In this document: one piece after another, positions 1 to 12,780 of the stretch
Layout of the letters: each line of letters opens with the position of its first letter
How positions within the stretch are numbered: the stretch's first letter is position 1
NCBI RefSeq assembly: GCF_000026145.1
Contig: NC_009445.1
Location: forward strand, 6,478,501 to 6,542,500
Length of the DNA: 64,000 bases
Direction of reading: 5' to 3'
Origin: Bradyrhizobium sp. ORS 278
GTDB lineage: Bacteria; Pseudomonadota; Alphaproteobacteria; Rhizobiales; Xanthobacteraceae
Made by a program: the position numbers and the translations under genes
The notes under the pieces: generated by a model
Databases searched by the model: none
Told to the model about the DNA's origin: nothing
Seen by the model: only the letters and a program-made list of their open reading frames with translations

Positions 1-17
1 ATGTCCCGCACCCGGCC

Positions 18-115
18 GTCATGCCCGCGAAGGCGGGCATCCAGTACGCCGCGGCGGTCGTGATCGACCGAAATGCCGGTGATTACTGGATCGCCCGGTC
101 AAGCCGGGCGATGAC
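18..115. repeat. Dispersed intergenic palindrome
   Basis: Long interrupted palindrome. The left arm begins GTCATGCCCGCGAAGGCGGG and the right arm ends GCCCGGTCAAGCCGGGCGAT, with an AT-poor centre. Similar elements recur at 22950-22990 and 60991-61024, so this is a member of a dispersed family. It lies just past the stop of the leftward gene at 163-1191 and has no T-run that would make it a classical terminator. Confidence 0.7.
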
Positions 116-162
116 AGTTTTGGTGGCGGCCGGCGGCGGGGCAAACCGCTGGCAGGCTGCTG

Positions 163-1191
163 TTATTCCAGCCCCTGGGCCGGCGGCATCTTCGCGGTCG
201 GCAGGATCTGCGGCGCCGGCTTGGTGGCGGCGGGCGCGATCGATCCGGTGGTCTGCGGCGCCGCCGCGGCCGACTGGACCGGTTTGGCGACCGCCGGCTT
301 CACCTCGGATACCTTGGTATCGGCAGATGTGGCGTCGGCAGGCTTGGAATCAGCAGCCTTGGATTCAGCAGCCTTGGATTCAGCCGGCTTTGCGACGTCG
401 GCCTTTGCTTCGCTCGGCCTGATCTCCACCGGCTTAACGTCCGCCGGCTTGGCTTCGGCCGGCTTGATGTCGGCGAGCGTCGGCGCGACTGGCTTGGCCG
501 CCTCGGCGGGCTTCGGGTTCAGCGCGGCCGTCTGCGGCGCGGGCGCCGGGCGGGCAACCGGCGTCGGCACCTTCGGCACTTGCGCTGGCATCGCATTGGC
601 GACCCGTGGCGCGGCGGGCGGCGTCACGCGCGGGTCGGCGCGGATCACGGTCGGCGCCGGCAGGCGGTCGAGGCCGCCGCGCGGCTCGAAACGCATGCGC
701 TCGTAATCCTCGCCCCATTGGAACGCGGGCACGAAGCGGATGATGCGGCCGGAACGGGCATCGATGACGAGCTTTCCGTCCTCGCCCTCACGGTCGAGCA
801 CCGCGACGATATAGACATTCCCGCGCTGGCGTGGCGCGCCCAGCGGCGAGAAGCCGTTGTCGCGCAGCACGGCATAGACCTCGTGCACCGGCAGGAACGC
901 CGGCGCATAGCCATAGTCCTGCTGATAGCCGTCACGATAACCGTCCTGGCGGTAGACCGGCGCCGGCGGCGCGTAGCGCGGCTCGCGGTAGCCGTAGTCC
1001 GCGCCGGGTCCGTAGCCGTAGCGCGGCGGCGCCGGGACCACGGCCGGTGGCGGCGCCTCGCTATAAGGCGCCTCGAAATCGGAGACTGCCCGATACGGAC
1101 CGCGCCCATTGTACGGTGGCAGCGGCTCGGCCTGCGCGGCGGCAATGGTCGCGATCAACGCGGCTGAGACGGCTCCAACTAGCAACTTCAT
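163..1191 (-). CDS. Exported PepSY-like protein with Ala/Lys/Pro-rich tail
   Basis: 342-residue exported protein of unknown function. Residues 1-22 are a Sec signal peptide ending AAAQA. Residues 24-98 are rich in Pro and Tyr. Residues about 101-160 form a small alpha/beta segment (HEVYAVLRDNGF ... GKLVIDARSGRIIRF) that resembles a PepSY-type domain. From about residue 195 the protein is low-complexity Ala/Lys/Pro/Glu with short imperfect repeats such as PAEAKPADVKP and ESKAAESKAADSK. The tail could cross the periplasm or bind peptidoglycan, but that is inference. The tandem DNA units at about 340-390 should be prone to slippage, so length may vary between strains. No operon partner is visible, and gltB is divergent. 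Confidence 0.75.
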   Translation of the reverse strand: MKLLVGAVSAALIATIAAAQAEPLPPYNGRGPYRAVSDFEAPYSEAPPPAVVPAPPRYGYGPGADYGYREPRYAPPAPVYRQDGYRDGYQQDYGYAPAFLPVHEVYAVLRDNGFSPLGAPRQRGNVYIVAVLDREGEDGKLVIDARSGRIIRFVPAFQWGEDYERMRFEPRGGLDRLPAPTVIRADPRVTPPAAPRVANAMPAQVPKVPTPVARPAPAPQTAALNPKPAEAAKPVAPTLADIKPAEAKPADVKPVEIRPSEAKADVAKPAESKAAESKAADSKPADATSADTKVSEVKPAVAKPVQSAAAAPQTTGSIAPAATKPAPQILPTAKMPPAQGLE

Positions 1192-1472
1192 GGCTCAAAG
1201 CTCCTGCATGCCCCCGCACGTGAAGCTGTTCGCTTCTTCTCAAGAGCGCTGACGTTCCGCCGTGATTCCGGCGGTCCTGGGTCGGAGACTTGGCGGGAAC
1301 GGGGCGAAGGATTTCAAAATTGCGCGCAGCGCGTGATCGGTCCGGCGGTTCCCGTCGTTCGATGCTTCGAAAACCGGAAGATTTGCCGGGCCGTGCAGGT
1401 CCCGCGGGGCTCGAACGGCAGGACTCTGACGCGCTTGTGTGATAGGTTAAAGTTTGGCATCTTGCGGTTTAG

Positions 1473-1523
1473 GACAGAATTGCTGTCTAAAATTTCGTTG
1501 CAAAGGTGACCGAGACTTTGCAA
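1473..1523. promoter_or_regulatory. Two inverted repeats upstream of gltB
   Basis: The gene-free stretch 1192-1752 holds two perfect inverted repeats: GACAG-AATTG-CTGTC at 1473-1487 and TTGCAAAG-N10-CTTTGCAA at 1498-1523. They lie about 245-290 bases before the gltB start and could be operators or a hairpin in a long leader. Nothing else recognisable was seen in this stretch. Confidence 0.35.
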
Positions 1524-1764
1524 TGATGTTACGGCGCCGAATGACGTTGAGACGGTGACGTCGAGACATGGGCGCTGCGACATGAACAGGCCATGCGTTC
1601 AGCGGGGACTTCGTCCCCCGGCGGCTGGCCTGAATTCTGCAAATGCGGCTCGCTGAGAAGGACGAGCGTTGGCTCCTGAGAGGGGCCCGCGCAGCGCCCG
1701 GGGTGCGCTGGACTGTGTACCGGACTGTGGTGAAGGCCCTGACCAATAACTGATGGGGACGGAT

Positions 1765-6501
<4,737 letters not shown>

Positions 6502-6505
6502 GGCG

Positions 6506-6916
6506 GTGCGCCGACGCAACTGGGCATATCTCGCCTTTGCGTTGGCGATCCTGTCGTCGGATCCCGCTTACGCCTGTAGGGGTTGGAACGGGTGGCCGAG
6601 AGGCGATGACATGTCCAAGCTCGGACAAGGTGAGTTTGTTGTACGGGCGCGGCTGGTGCGATCCTACAAGGATGAAGAGCGCCAGCCGACGATCATGGGC
6701 ACGGAATTCGGCGTGATCTACGAGGTGAAGTTGAGCGCTGTGATGAATGGCACGACGGACGGTTCTCTGAAGCCGGGAAAAAGCCTCCTGATTCGGCAAC
6801 CTCCGTCGCCATGCGAAAGATACGTACCGCGCAATTTTTCGTACGATACAGATCGGACGCTGGTCATCAGTCAAAGGCCGGACGGTATTTTCGATCTCGT
6901 GGGTGGTGAGGATTAG
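6506..6916 (+). CDS. Small exported protein inserted between gltB and gltD
   Basis: 136-residue protein of unknown function starting at GTG 6506, 4 bases after the gltB stop and ending 6 bases before gltD. Residues 1-23 look like a Sec signal peptide ending DPAYA, followed by a Cys; a second Cys lies in the mature part (SPCERY). The mature protein (VVRARLVRSY ... LLIRQPPSPC ... LVISQRPDG) looks like a small beta-rich periplasmic domain. By eye its base composition is less GC-rich than gltB and gltD. The tight spacing implies translation from the gltBD message, but an exported protein has no known part in glutamate synthase. It may be a late insertion. Confidence 0.7.
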   Translation: MRRRNWAYLAFALAILSSDPAYACRGWNGWPRGDDMSKLGQGEFVVRARLVRSYKDEERQPTIMGTEFGVIYEVKLSAVMNGTTDGSLKPGKSLLIRQPPSPCERYVPRNFSYDTDRTLVISQRPDGIFDLVGGED

Positions 6917-6922
6917 ACGCAG

Positions 6923-8371
6923 ATGGGCAAGGTCACAGGTTTTCTCGAAATCGAGCGGCACGATCGCAAATACGCGCCGGTTGCCGAGCGGCTGAAGCAT
7001 TTCCAGGAATTCGTGGTGCCGCTCTCCGAGAAGGAGCTGCGCGACCAGGCGGCGCGCTGCATGAATTGCGGCATCCCCTTTTGCCACGGCACCGGCTCGG
7101 CCGCGCCGGGCACCACCGGCTGCCCGGTCAACAACCAGATCCCGGACTGGAACGACCTGATCTACAACGGCAACTGGGAAGAGGCGTCGCGCAACCTGCA
7201 CTCGACCAACAACTTCCCGGAGTTCACCGGCCGCATCTGCCCCGCTCCGTGCGAGGCGTCGTGCACCTTGAACATCGACGACAACCCGGTGACCATCAAG
7301 ACGATCGAATGCGCCATCGTCGACAAGGCCTGGGAGAACGGCTGGCTCAAGCCGGAGCCGGCCGCGGTCAAGACCGGCAAGAAGGTCGCGATCGTCGGCG
7401 CCGGCCCTGCCGGCCTCGCCGCTGCGCAGCAGCTCGCCCGCGCCGGTCACGAGGTGCATGTCTATGAGAAGCACGCCAAGGCCGGCGGCCTTCTTCGTTA
7501 CGGCATTCCCGACTTTAAGATGGAGAAGGGCATCATCGACCGCCGCATCGCTCAGATGGAAGGCGAAGGCGTCGTCTTCCACTACGGCGCCCATGTCGGC
7601 GGCAAGGACGGCATCGATCCGAAGTCGCTGCTGAAGGATTATGACGCCGTGGCGCTGACCGGCGGCGCCGAGGCGCCACGCGACCTGCCGATCCCCGGCC
7701 GCGACCTTTCCGGCATCCACTACGCGATGGATTTCCTGCCGCAGCAGAACCGCCGCGTCGGCAACGAGCCGGTCAACGCCACCGAGATCCTCGCGGGCGG
7801 AAAGCATGTCGTCGTGATCGGCGGCGGCGACACGGGCTCTGACTGCATCGGCACCTCGCTGCGCCAGGGCGCCCTCTCCGTCACCCAGCTCGAGATCATG
7901 CCGGCGCCGCCGGAGCGTGAGAACAAGGCGCTCACTTGGCCGAACTGGCCCTTGAAGATGCGGACCTCGTCGAGCCAGGCCGAAGGCGCGGCGCGCGAAT
8001 TCGCAGTGCTGACGCAGACCTTCGAAGGCGAGAACGGCGCGGTCAAGAAGATGCACTGCGTCCGGGTCGATGCGCAGTTCAAGCCGATCCCCGGCACCGA
8101 GTTCGAGCTCGCTGCCGACCTCGTGCTGCTGGCGATGGGCTTCGTCCATCCGGTGCACGAGGGCCTGCTCAAGAGCCTCGGCGTCGACCTCGACCCGCGC
8201 GGCAACGTCAAGGCGAACCTGTCGGACTACCAGACCTCGCTGCCGAAGGTGTTCTCCGCCGGCGACATGCGCCGCGGCCAGTCCCTGGTCGTCTGGGCGA
8301 TCCGCGAAGGCCGCCTTTGCGCCCAGGCCGTCGACAAGTTCTTGATGGGCAAGACCGAGCTGCCGCGCTGA
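6923..8371 (+). CDS. gltD: Glutamate synthase (NADPH), small subunit
   Basis: 482-residue electron-input subunit of glutamate synthase. It oxidises NADPH on FAD and passes electrons through iron-sulfur clusters to the FMN of GltB. N-terminal cysteines for the two 4Fe-4S clusters are visible: Cys46, Cys49, Cys54 and Cys67, then Cys106, Cys110 and Cys114 (CPAPCEASC). The FAD site is [14 protein letters not shown] near residue 155 and the NADPH site is [13 protein letters not shown]. The C-terminal [15 protein letters not shown] is typical of the family. It lies 6 bases after the small exported gene and is expected to share the gltB transcript. Confidence 0.97.
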   Translation: MGKVTGFLEIERHDRKYAPVAERLKHFQEFVVPLSEKELRDQAARCMNCGIPFCHGTGSAAPGTTGCPVNNQIPDWNDLIYNGNWEEASRNLHSTNNFPEFTGRICPAPCEASCTLNIDDNPVTIKTIECAIVDKAWENGWLKPEPAAVKTGKKVAIVGAGPAGLAAAQQLARAGHEVHVYEKHAKAGGLLRYGIPDFKMEKGIIDRRIAQMEGEGVVFHYGAHVGGKDGIDPKSLLKDYDAVALTGGAEAPRDLPIPGRDLSGIHYAMDFLPQQNRRVGNEPVNATEILAGGKHVVVIGGGDTGSDCIGTSLRQGALSVTQLEIMPAPPERENKALTWPNWPLKMRTSSSQAEGAAREFAVLTQTFEGENGAVKKMHCVRVDAQFKPIPGTEFELAADLVLLAMGFVHPVHEGLLKSLGVDLDPRGNVKANLSDYQTSLPKVFSAGDMRRGQSLVVWAIREGRLCAQAVDKFLMGKTELPR

Positions 8372-8438
8372 GCTGCGTGTCAGCGCGTAGATAATTGCCT
8401 TTAATAGATTTTCCGGACTGCCTACCCCGAAGCCGGTG

Positions 8439-8783
8439 CGCTCCCCTCCCCCTTGCGGGGAGGGGTCGGGGGTGGGGGTCTCCGGGCGCTGAACAGCGTT
8501 GAGTTCAGGTATGTTTCAACGTGCGCCAGACATTCACTGTCGCCCGCTCTTCTTCTCAACTCAGCTCAACTCTCTCCGTCATTGCGAGGAGCGCAGCGAC
8601 GAAGCAATCCAGAGCCGCGCATGCGACTCTGGATTGCTTCGCTTCGCTCGCAATGACGCGGTGGGATGATCGGGACTCAGCAGGCGTCCCCGCTTGCTGT
8701 CAGAGAATTCAGCTCTCCTCATATCGAGGTGGACTCGAAGTACCCCCAACCCCAAGCCCTCCCCGCAAGGGGGGAGGGGAGCG
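8439..8783. repeat. Nested palindromic repeats downstream of gltD
   Basis: The gap 8372-8839 holds no gene. At its centre is a palindrome of the GTCATTGCGAGGAGCGCAGC class (8578-8657). It is flanked by two inverted copies of a C-rich hairpin: CCCCTCCCCCTTGCGGGGAG near 8444-8463 and its mirror CTCCCCGCAAGGGGGGAGGG near 8759-8778. The inner class recurs at 14465-14545. There is no T-run for intrinsic termination. These are probably REP-like elements. Confidence 0.75.
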
Positions 8784-8839
8784 CACCGTCGTTGCAGGAA
8801 GACGGCGGATCGATCACCGACTATCGAGTGACTGACAAA

Positions 8840-9655
8840 TCACGCCGTCGTCCGCGCCCAGATGTCTTCGACAGCCACGGGCGGTGTCACGCGAAACACC
8901 TCGTCGATGAGCCGGCCGAGTTCTTCAGCGCTCTCGACCGCCCGCTCCTCGATCAGCTCGCCATCCCGCGCCTGACGCTCATAACGGCGGCTGACCAGCT
9001 TGTGCCGCACGCCGGGCTCCACCCGCTCCATCATCAGCGTATGCGTGGCCGGGACATTTGCGTTGGTCGACGTGTACCAGCTGCCGAGCACGTAATCGGC
9101 ATGGATCTGCGGCGCGAGATCAAAGGCGTACATCATGCGCCAGCCGGTCGGCTGCTTGGCGCTGATCGTGTAAAGCTCATCCGAGGTGCCGATGCGGAAC
9201 GTGCCCATCGGCGTGGTCTGCTCGGGCCCGACCTCCAGCGCGATCGGGGCATCCATCAGGCAGATGCCGAAGCCGACATCGACGAGGTATGGCCGGTCTT
9301 CGACCTCCACCAGCAGCATCATGTGCTGGCGCGGCCCGAGCGGATCCGTCGGCTGCGAGCGCCAGCGCACCCGCCCGGTGAGACCGGTGACCTTGAAGCC
9401 GATCGCCTCCAGCGCAGCCTGAAACAGCACGTTCTGCTCGAAACAATAGCCGCCACGACGGCCATGCACGAGCTTCCGCTGCACCGAAGGCAGATCGACA
9501 TGGACCGGTCGCCCCAGCAACGGATCGAGCGCCTCGAATGTGATGGCATCGACATGCGCGGCCTGCACCGCGCTGAGCGTCGGCAGATCGGGTGCGAACG
9601 GCCCGCGGCAGGCGATGCGGGCGAGATAGGAGTCCAGTCGAAACTCATCGGCCAT
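8840..9655 (-). CDS. Arylamine N-acetyltransferase (copy 1)
   Basis: 271-residue cytoplasmic enzyme that transfers acetyl from acetyl-CoA to arylamines or hydrazines. The catalytic triad of the NAT family is complete: Cys71 in RGGYCFEQN, His111 and Asp126 in VDVGFG. The length and the R-x-x-G-x-C-F motif are typical. It lies 17 bases downstream of a second NAT with the triad at the same residue numbers, so the pair arose by tandem duplication. The natural substrate is unknown; detoxification of aromatic amines is likely. The order on the minus strand is copy 2 then copy 1, so they may form one operon. Confidence 0.93.
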   Translation of the reverse strand: MADEFRLDSYLARIACRGPFAPDLPTLSAVQAAHVDAITFEALDPLLGRPVHVDLPSVQRKLVHGRRGGYCFEQNVLFQAALEAIGFKVTGLTGRVRWRSQPTDPLGPRQHMMLLVEVEDRPYLVDVGFGICLMDAPIALEVGPEQTTPMGTFRIGTSDELYTISAKQPTGWRMMYAFDLAPQIHADYVLGSWYTSTNANVPATHTLMMERVEPGVRHKLVSRRYERQARDGELIEERAVESAEELGRLIDEVFRVTPPVAVEDIWARTTA

Positions 9656-9672
9656 CGCGGCGCCCTACCCCG

Positions 9673-10488
9673 TCACGTCTCGATCCGTGCCCAGATCGTT
9701 TCGACGGCGACCGGGAGCGTGAGCCCGAACACCTCCTCGACGACGCGCTGCAACGCCTCGGGCGTCTCGATGATCTGTTCGCTCCTGATCTCGCCGTCAC
9801 GCGCCTCGATCACCAGCCGGCGGTTGACCAGCTTGTAGCGAACCTCCGACGTCAGCCGCTCCAGGATCAGCATCGAGGTGAACGGCGTGAGCGGGCTGGT
9901 CGAGGTGAACCAGTTGGACAGCATGTAGTCGGCGTGGATCTGCGGCGTCAGATCGAACACATACATCATTCGCCAGCCCGCCGGCTGCCTGGCCGCAAGC
10001 CAATGCAGCCCATCGGAGACGGTCAGTCGGAACGTGCCCATCGCGGTCGCCTGCTCGACGTCCGGCACCATCCGCAAAGGCGTATCGAGCAGGCAGGAGC
10101 CGAAGCCGACATCGGCGATGTGCGGTCCCTGCGGCAGGTCGACCTTGAGCATCATGTGCGTGCGCGGCGTCAGCGGCGCGGACGCGTCGAGCCGCCAGCG
10201 CACCCGCGCCGACAGCGGCGTCACCGCGAAGCCGATCGCCTCCAGCGCGGCCTTCAGCAGCGCATTCTGCTCGAAGCAATAGCCGCCGCGGCGGCCGTCG
10301 ACGATCTTGGCCTGCACCGCAGCGAGATCGATATTCACGGGACGGCCGAGCAGGGGATCGATGCCCTCGAACGCGATCGCATCGACATGCGCCGCCTGCA
10401 ATCCGGCGAGCGTCTCGAAGCTTACCGTCAGCGCTCCGCGATAGCCGATGCGGGCAAGATATTTGTCGAGATCGAAATGGTCAGGCAT
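9673..10488 (-). CDS. Arylamine N-acetyltransferase (copy 2)
   Basis: 271-residue paralogue of the neighbouring NAT, with triad Cys71 (RGGYCFEQN), His111 and Asp126. I chose ATG 10488 (MPDHFDLDKYLARIGY), which aligns with the start of copy 1 and gives the same length; the open frame continues upstream only as a shadow of the HxlR gene. The copies share long blocks (QAAHVDAI, DPLLGRPV, ALEAIGF) but differ around the substrate loop, so specificity may have diverged. The HxlR regulator lies 89 bases upstream on the same strand and may share the transcript. Confidence 0.92.
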   Translation of the reverse strand: MPDHFDLDKYLARIGYRGALTVSFETLAGLQAAHVDAIAFEGIDPLLGRPVNIDLAAVQAKIVDGRRGGYCFEQNALLKAALEAIGFAVTPLSARVRWRLDASAPLTPRTHMMLKVDLPQGPHIADVGFGSCLLDTPLRMVPDVEQATAMGTFRLTVSDGLHWLAARQPAGWRMMYVFDLTPQIHADYMLSNWFTSTSPLTPFTSMLILERLTSEVRYKLVNRRLVIEARDGEIRSEQIIETPEALQRVVEEVFGLTLPVAVETIWARIET

Positions 10489-10577
10489 TGCCCCGCCTTT
10501 TTGTGACAGCCGGAGCCATAGCACGAGGCGCTGCGGGCAGACAGCCGGACGCGGGCATGGTCGCCCTGCCCCGCCGC

Positions 10578-10904
10578 TCATTCCATCTGCTTGCGCCAGC
10601 GGTCGGCGAAGCGGTTCAGGGGCAGGAAATTTTCGAGCAGCTCCCGCCCGAGCGGCGTCAGCCCATAGCCGTCCTCCCCAAGCTGAAGGAAGCCGGCCTT
10701 GCGCAGCTCGTCCAGGCGGCTCTGCAGCACGGTCGGGGACGCATCGTCGCAGGCCGCGCGCAGCGCACGCGACGTAAGCTCGGTCTCGCGCAGCTCCCAC
10801 AGGATGCGCAGCGACCAGCGGCGGCCGAGCAGATCGAGCAGTGCCATGATCGGACGGCCGCTCCGCGAACCGCGCACGCGATCCGGCTTGATGGCGCGAG
10901 ACAT
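10578..10904 (-). CDS. HxlR-family transcriptional regulator
   Basis: 108-residue winged-helix DNA-binding protein of the HxlR group. Typical blocks are visible: LLGRRWSLRILWEL for the first helices, SPTVLQSRLDELRKAGFL for the recognition helix, and the wing GYGLTPLGREL. It is divergent from a carboxymuconolactone-decarboxylase-like gene with about 90 bases between them. That gap carries a GTAGCA/TGCTAC palindrome plus a third half-site, so it probably controls the neighbour and itself. The thiol-sensing N-terminal Cys known in some family members is not present, so a ligand is more likely than a redox signal, though this is uncertain. Confidence 0.9.
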   Translation of the reverse strand: MSRAIKPDRVRGSRSGRPIMALLDLLGRRWSLRILWELRETELTSRALRAACDDASPTVLQSRLDELRKAGFLQLGEDGYGLTPLGRELLENFLPLNRFADRWRKQME

Positions 10905-10944
10905 GATGTGATCTCCCCCGGTCTTGCCATTCGCTATGAAAAAT

Positions 10945-10972
10945 GTAGCATATTGCTACGTTTAATGTAGCA
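10945..10972. promoter_or_regulatory. Candidate HxlR operator
   Basis: Perfect inverted repeat GTAGCA-TAT-TGCTAC at 10945-10959, followed by a third half-site GTAGCA at 10967-10972 in direct orientation. It lies between the divergent HxlR gene and the carboxymuconolactone-decarboxylase gene, in the AT-richest stretch of the gap, overlapping where promoters should be. Confidence 0.6.
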
Positions 10973-10993
10973 AAGGAGCAGGAGGACGTCATC

Positions 10994-11548
10994 ATGCCCC
11001 GCATCAGCGCCCTGCAGCCGCCTTATCCGCCAGACATCCAGATCCAGTTCGATCAGATCATGCGCGGCGCGCCGCCCTTGATGCTGTTCCGCGTCATGGC
11101 CGGCCACGCGCGCGCCTGGGACAAATTCCGCGGTGGGAGCGTTCTGGATCGCGGCCCGTTGTCGCTGCGCGACCGCGAGATCGTCATCGATCGCACCTGC
11201 GCGCTCAATGCCTGCGAATATGAATGGGGGGTCCATGTCGCAACCTTTGCGGCCGCAGCGAGGCTGACGCCGCAACAGACCGACGCCACGGTTCTGGGCA
11301 CGGCGGATGCGCCATGCTGGTCGGGGCAGGAGCAGGCGCTGATCGCAGCCGTGGACGCGCTGCATGCGCGCGCGACCCTGACCGAGGCCGAATTTGCAGG
11401 CTTGAGAGCCTGCTATGCGGAAGACCAGGTGCTCGAGATCATCCTGCTCTGCGGCTTCTACCGCACGGTCTCATACCTGGCGAACGCGCTCGGACTGCCG
11501 CTCGAGCGTGGCGCGGCGCGCTTCCCGCGAGCAGCGGAGGCCGTCTGA
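10994..11548 (+). CDS. Carboxymuconolactone decarboxylase family protein
   Basis: 184-residue protein of the AhpD/CMD fold. The active-site region is DREIVIDRTCALNACEYEWG followed by VH, giving the single Cys/His form rather than the CxxC of AhpD. Such proteins act as small decarboxylases, hydroperoxide reductases or uncharacterised enzymes, so the substrate is open. The start at 10994 follows a strong site (AGGAGCAGGAGG). The gene is divergent from an HxlR regulator and is its likely target. It converges on kdsD with only a few bases between stops. Confidence 0.85.
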   Translation: MPRISALQPPYPPDIQIQFDQIMRGAPPLMLFRVMAGHARAWDKFRGGSVLDRGPLSLRDREIVIDRTCALNACEYEWGVHVATFAAAARLTPQQTDATVLGTADAPCWSGQEQALIAAVDALHARATLTEAEFAGLRACYAEDQVLEIILLCGFYRTVSYLANALGLPLERGAARFPRAAEAV

Positions 11549-11553
11549 GACGA

Positions 11554-12555
11554 TCACGCCACCCCGGCGCGCAAGAGATCGTGCATGTGCAGGATGCCGA
11601 CGGGCCTGGCGCCGTCGGTCACGATGAGCGTGGTGATCTTGGCGGAGTTGAGGATCTCCAGCGCCTCCGACGCCAGCGCCTCGCGGCGGACGGTGCGCGG
11701 GTTGGCGGTCATGATCTCGTCGACGGAGACGGACAAGAGATCGGCGCGCATCTTACGGCGCAGATCGCCGTCGGTGATGATGCCGGCGACATGGCCGCGG
11801 CCGTCGACGATGACCACGCAGCCGAGGCCCTTGGCCGACATCTCCGCCAGCGCATCGGCCATGCCGGTACCCAGCGGCTTCAGCGGCACCGCGTCGCCGG
11901 AGCGCATCAGATCGGAGATGTGCTTGAGCATGGCGCCGAGCTTGCCGCCCGGATGGAAATTGGCGAATTCGAGCGCGGTGAAGCCGCGGCCCTCGAGTAG
12001 CGCGATCGCGAGCGCGTCGCCGATCGCGGCCTGCATCAGGGTCGAGGTGGTCGGCGCGAGATTGTGCGGACAGGCCTCGCGCGCCTTCGGCAGCTCCAGC
12101 ACGATCCGCGCCGCCTGCCCCAGCGACGACTGCGCGTTCGAGGTGATCGCGATCATCGGAATCGCGAAGCGCTTGGTGTAGTTCACCAACGTCTTCATCT
12201 CCGGCTGCTCGCCGGACCAGGACAACGCGACGACGACGTCATCGGAGGTGATCATGCCGAGATCGCCGTGGCCGGCTTCGGCGGAATGGACGAAGAACGC
12301 CGGCGTGCCGGTCGAGGCCAGCGTGGCCGCCATTTTGCGGGCAACGTGGCCGGACTTGCCGAGACCGGTGAGAATCGCGCGGCCCTTGGCCTGGCGGATC
12401 AGCCCGACGGCGGCAGCAAAGGCCGCCCCCAACGGGCCCCGCAGCGCCGCGGCGATCGCGGCAATACCGTTGCTGCCGGCGTCGAGCGTGCGCAGCGCCG
12501 ATTGAACGTCCGCGTTGGCGGGAGTGGCGTCGGTCAACGGCTTCGATCTCGGCAT
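11554..12555 (-). CDS. kdsD: Arabinose-5-phosphate isomerase (KdsD/KpsF)
   Basis: Converts ribulose 5-phosphate to arabinose 5-phosphate, the first step of CMP-Kdo synthesis for lipopolysaccharide. The 333-residue protein has an N-terminal SIS sugar-isomerase domain (GLGKSGHVARKMAATLASTG, then SAEAGHGDLGMI) over about residues 40-175 and two C-terminal CBS domains (about 205-333; GLGCVVIVDGRGHVAGIITD). The length matches KdsD. The gene stands alone here, with stops converging on the CMD gene. Confidence 0.93.
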   Translation of the reverse strand: MPRSKPLTDATPANADVQSALRTLDAGSNGIAAIAAALRGPLGAAFAAAVGLIRQAKGRAILTGLGKSGHVARKMAATLASTGTPAFFVHSAEAGHGDLGMITSDDVVVALSWSGEQPEMKTLVNYTKRFAIPMIAITSNAQSSLGQAARIVLELPKAREACPHNLAPTTSTLMQAAIGDALAIALLEGRGFTALEFANFHPGGKLGAMLKHISDLMRSGDAVPLKPLGTGMADALAEMSAKGLGCVVIVDGRGHVAGIITDGDLRRKMRADLLSVSVDEIMTANPRTVRREALASEALEILNSAKITTLIVTDGARPVGILHMHDLLRAGVA

Positions 12556-12780
12556 TCGCGCTTCCAGGGCTGAGACACTCAGGCTGACACAGTCAGGCGC
12601 CGCTCTTTAGCATGGGTAAGGCGGCAAGGCGCCATCAACAGCCCATTAACCATATTTGTTTTTACTCCCTTAACGACGGTGTTGGCCGGCGGCGCGGGAC
12701 TCCCCCGACGACGCAGTTGATTTTGTTGGAGTATTTTCATCGTGGGGTGGAGGCCTGACAGCGGCCGCGGGGGGCGCGCG

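Noticed and set aside
340..390. Short tandem repeats suggesting a CRISPR array
   Set aside because: They are in-frame codon repeats of a low-complexity Ala/Lys/Ser tail; no spacers.
1455..1465. Sigma-54-like TGGC/TTGC pair upstream of gltB
   Set aside because: The GG-to-GC spacing is too short for a -24/-12 promoter.
10489..11004. Long version of the second arylamine N-acetyltransferase
   Set aside because: The extra 172 residues overlap the HxlR gene and show no similarity; the start at 10488 matches copy 1.
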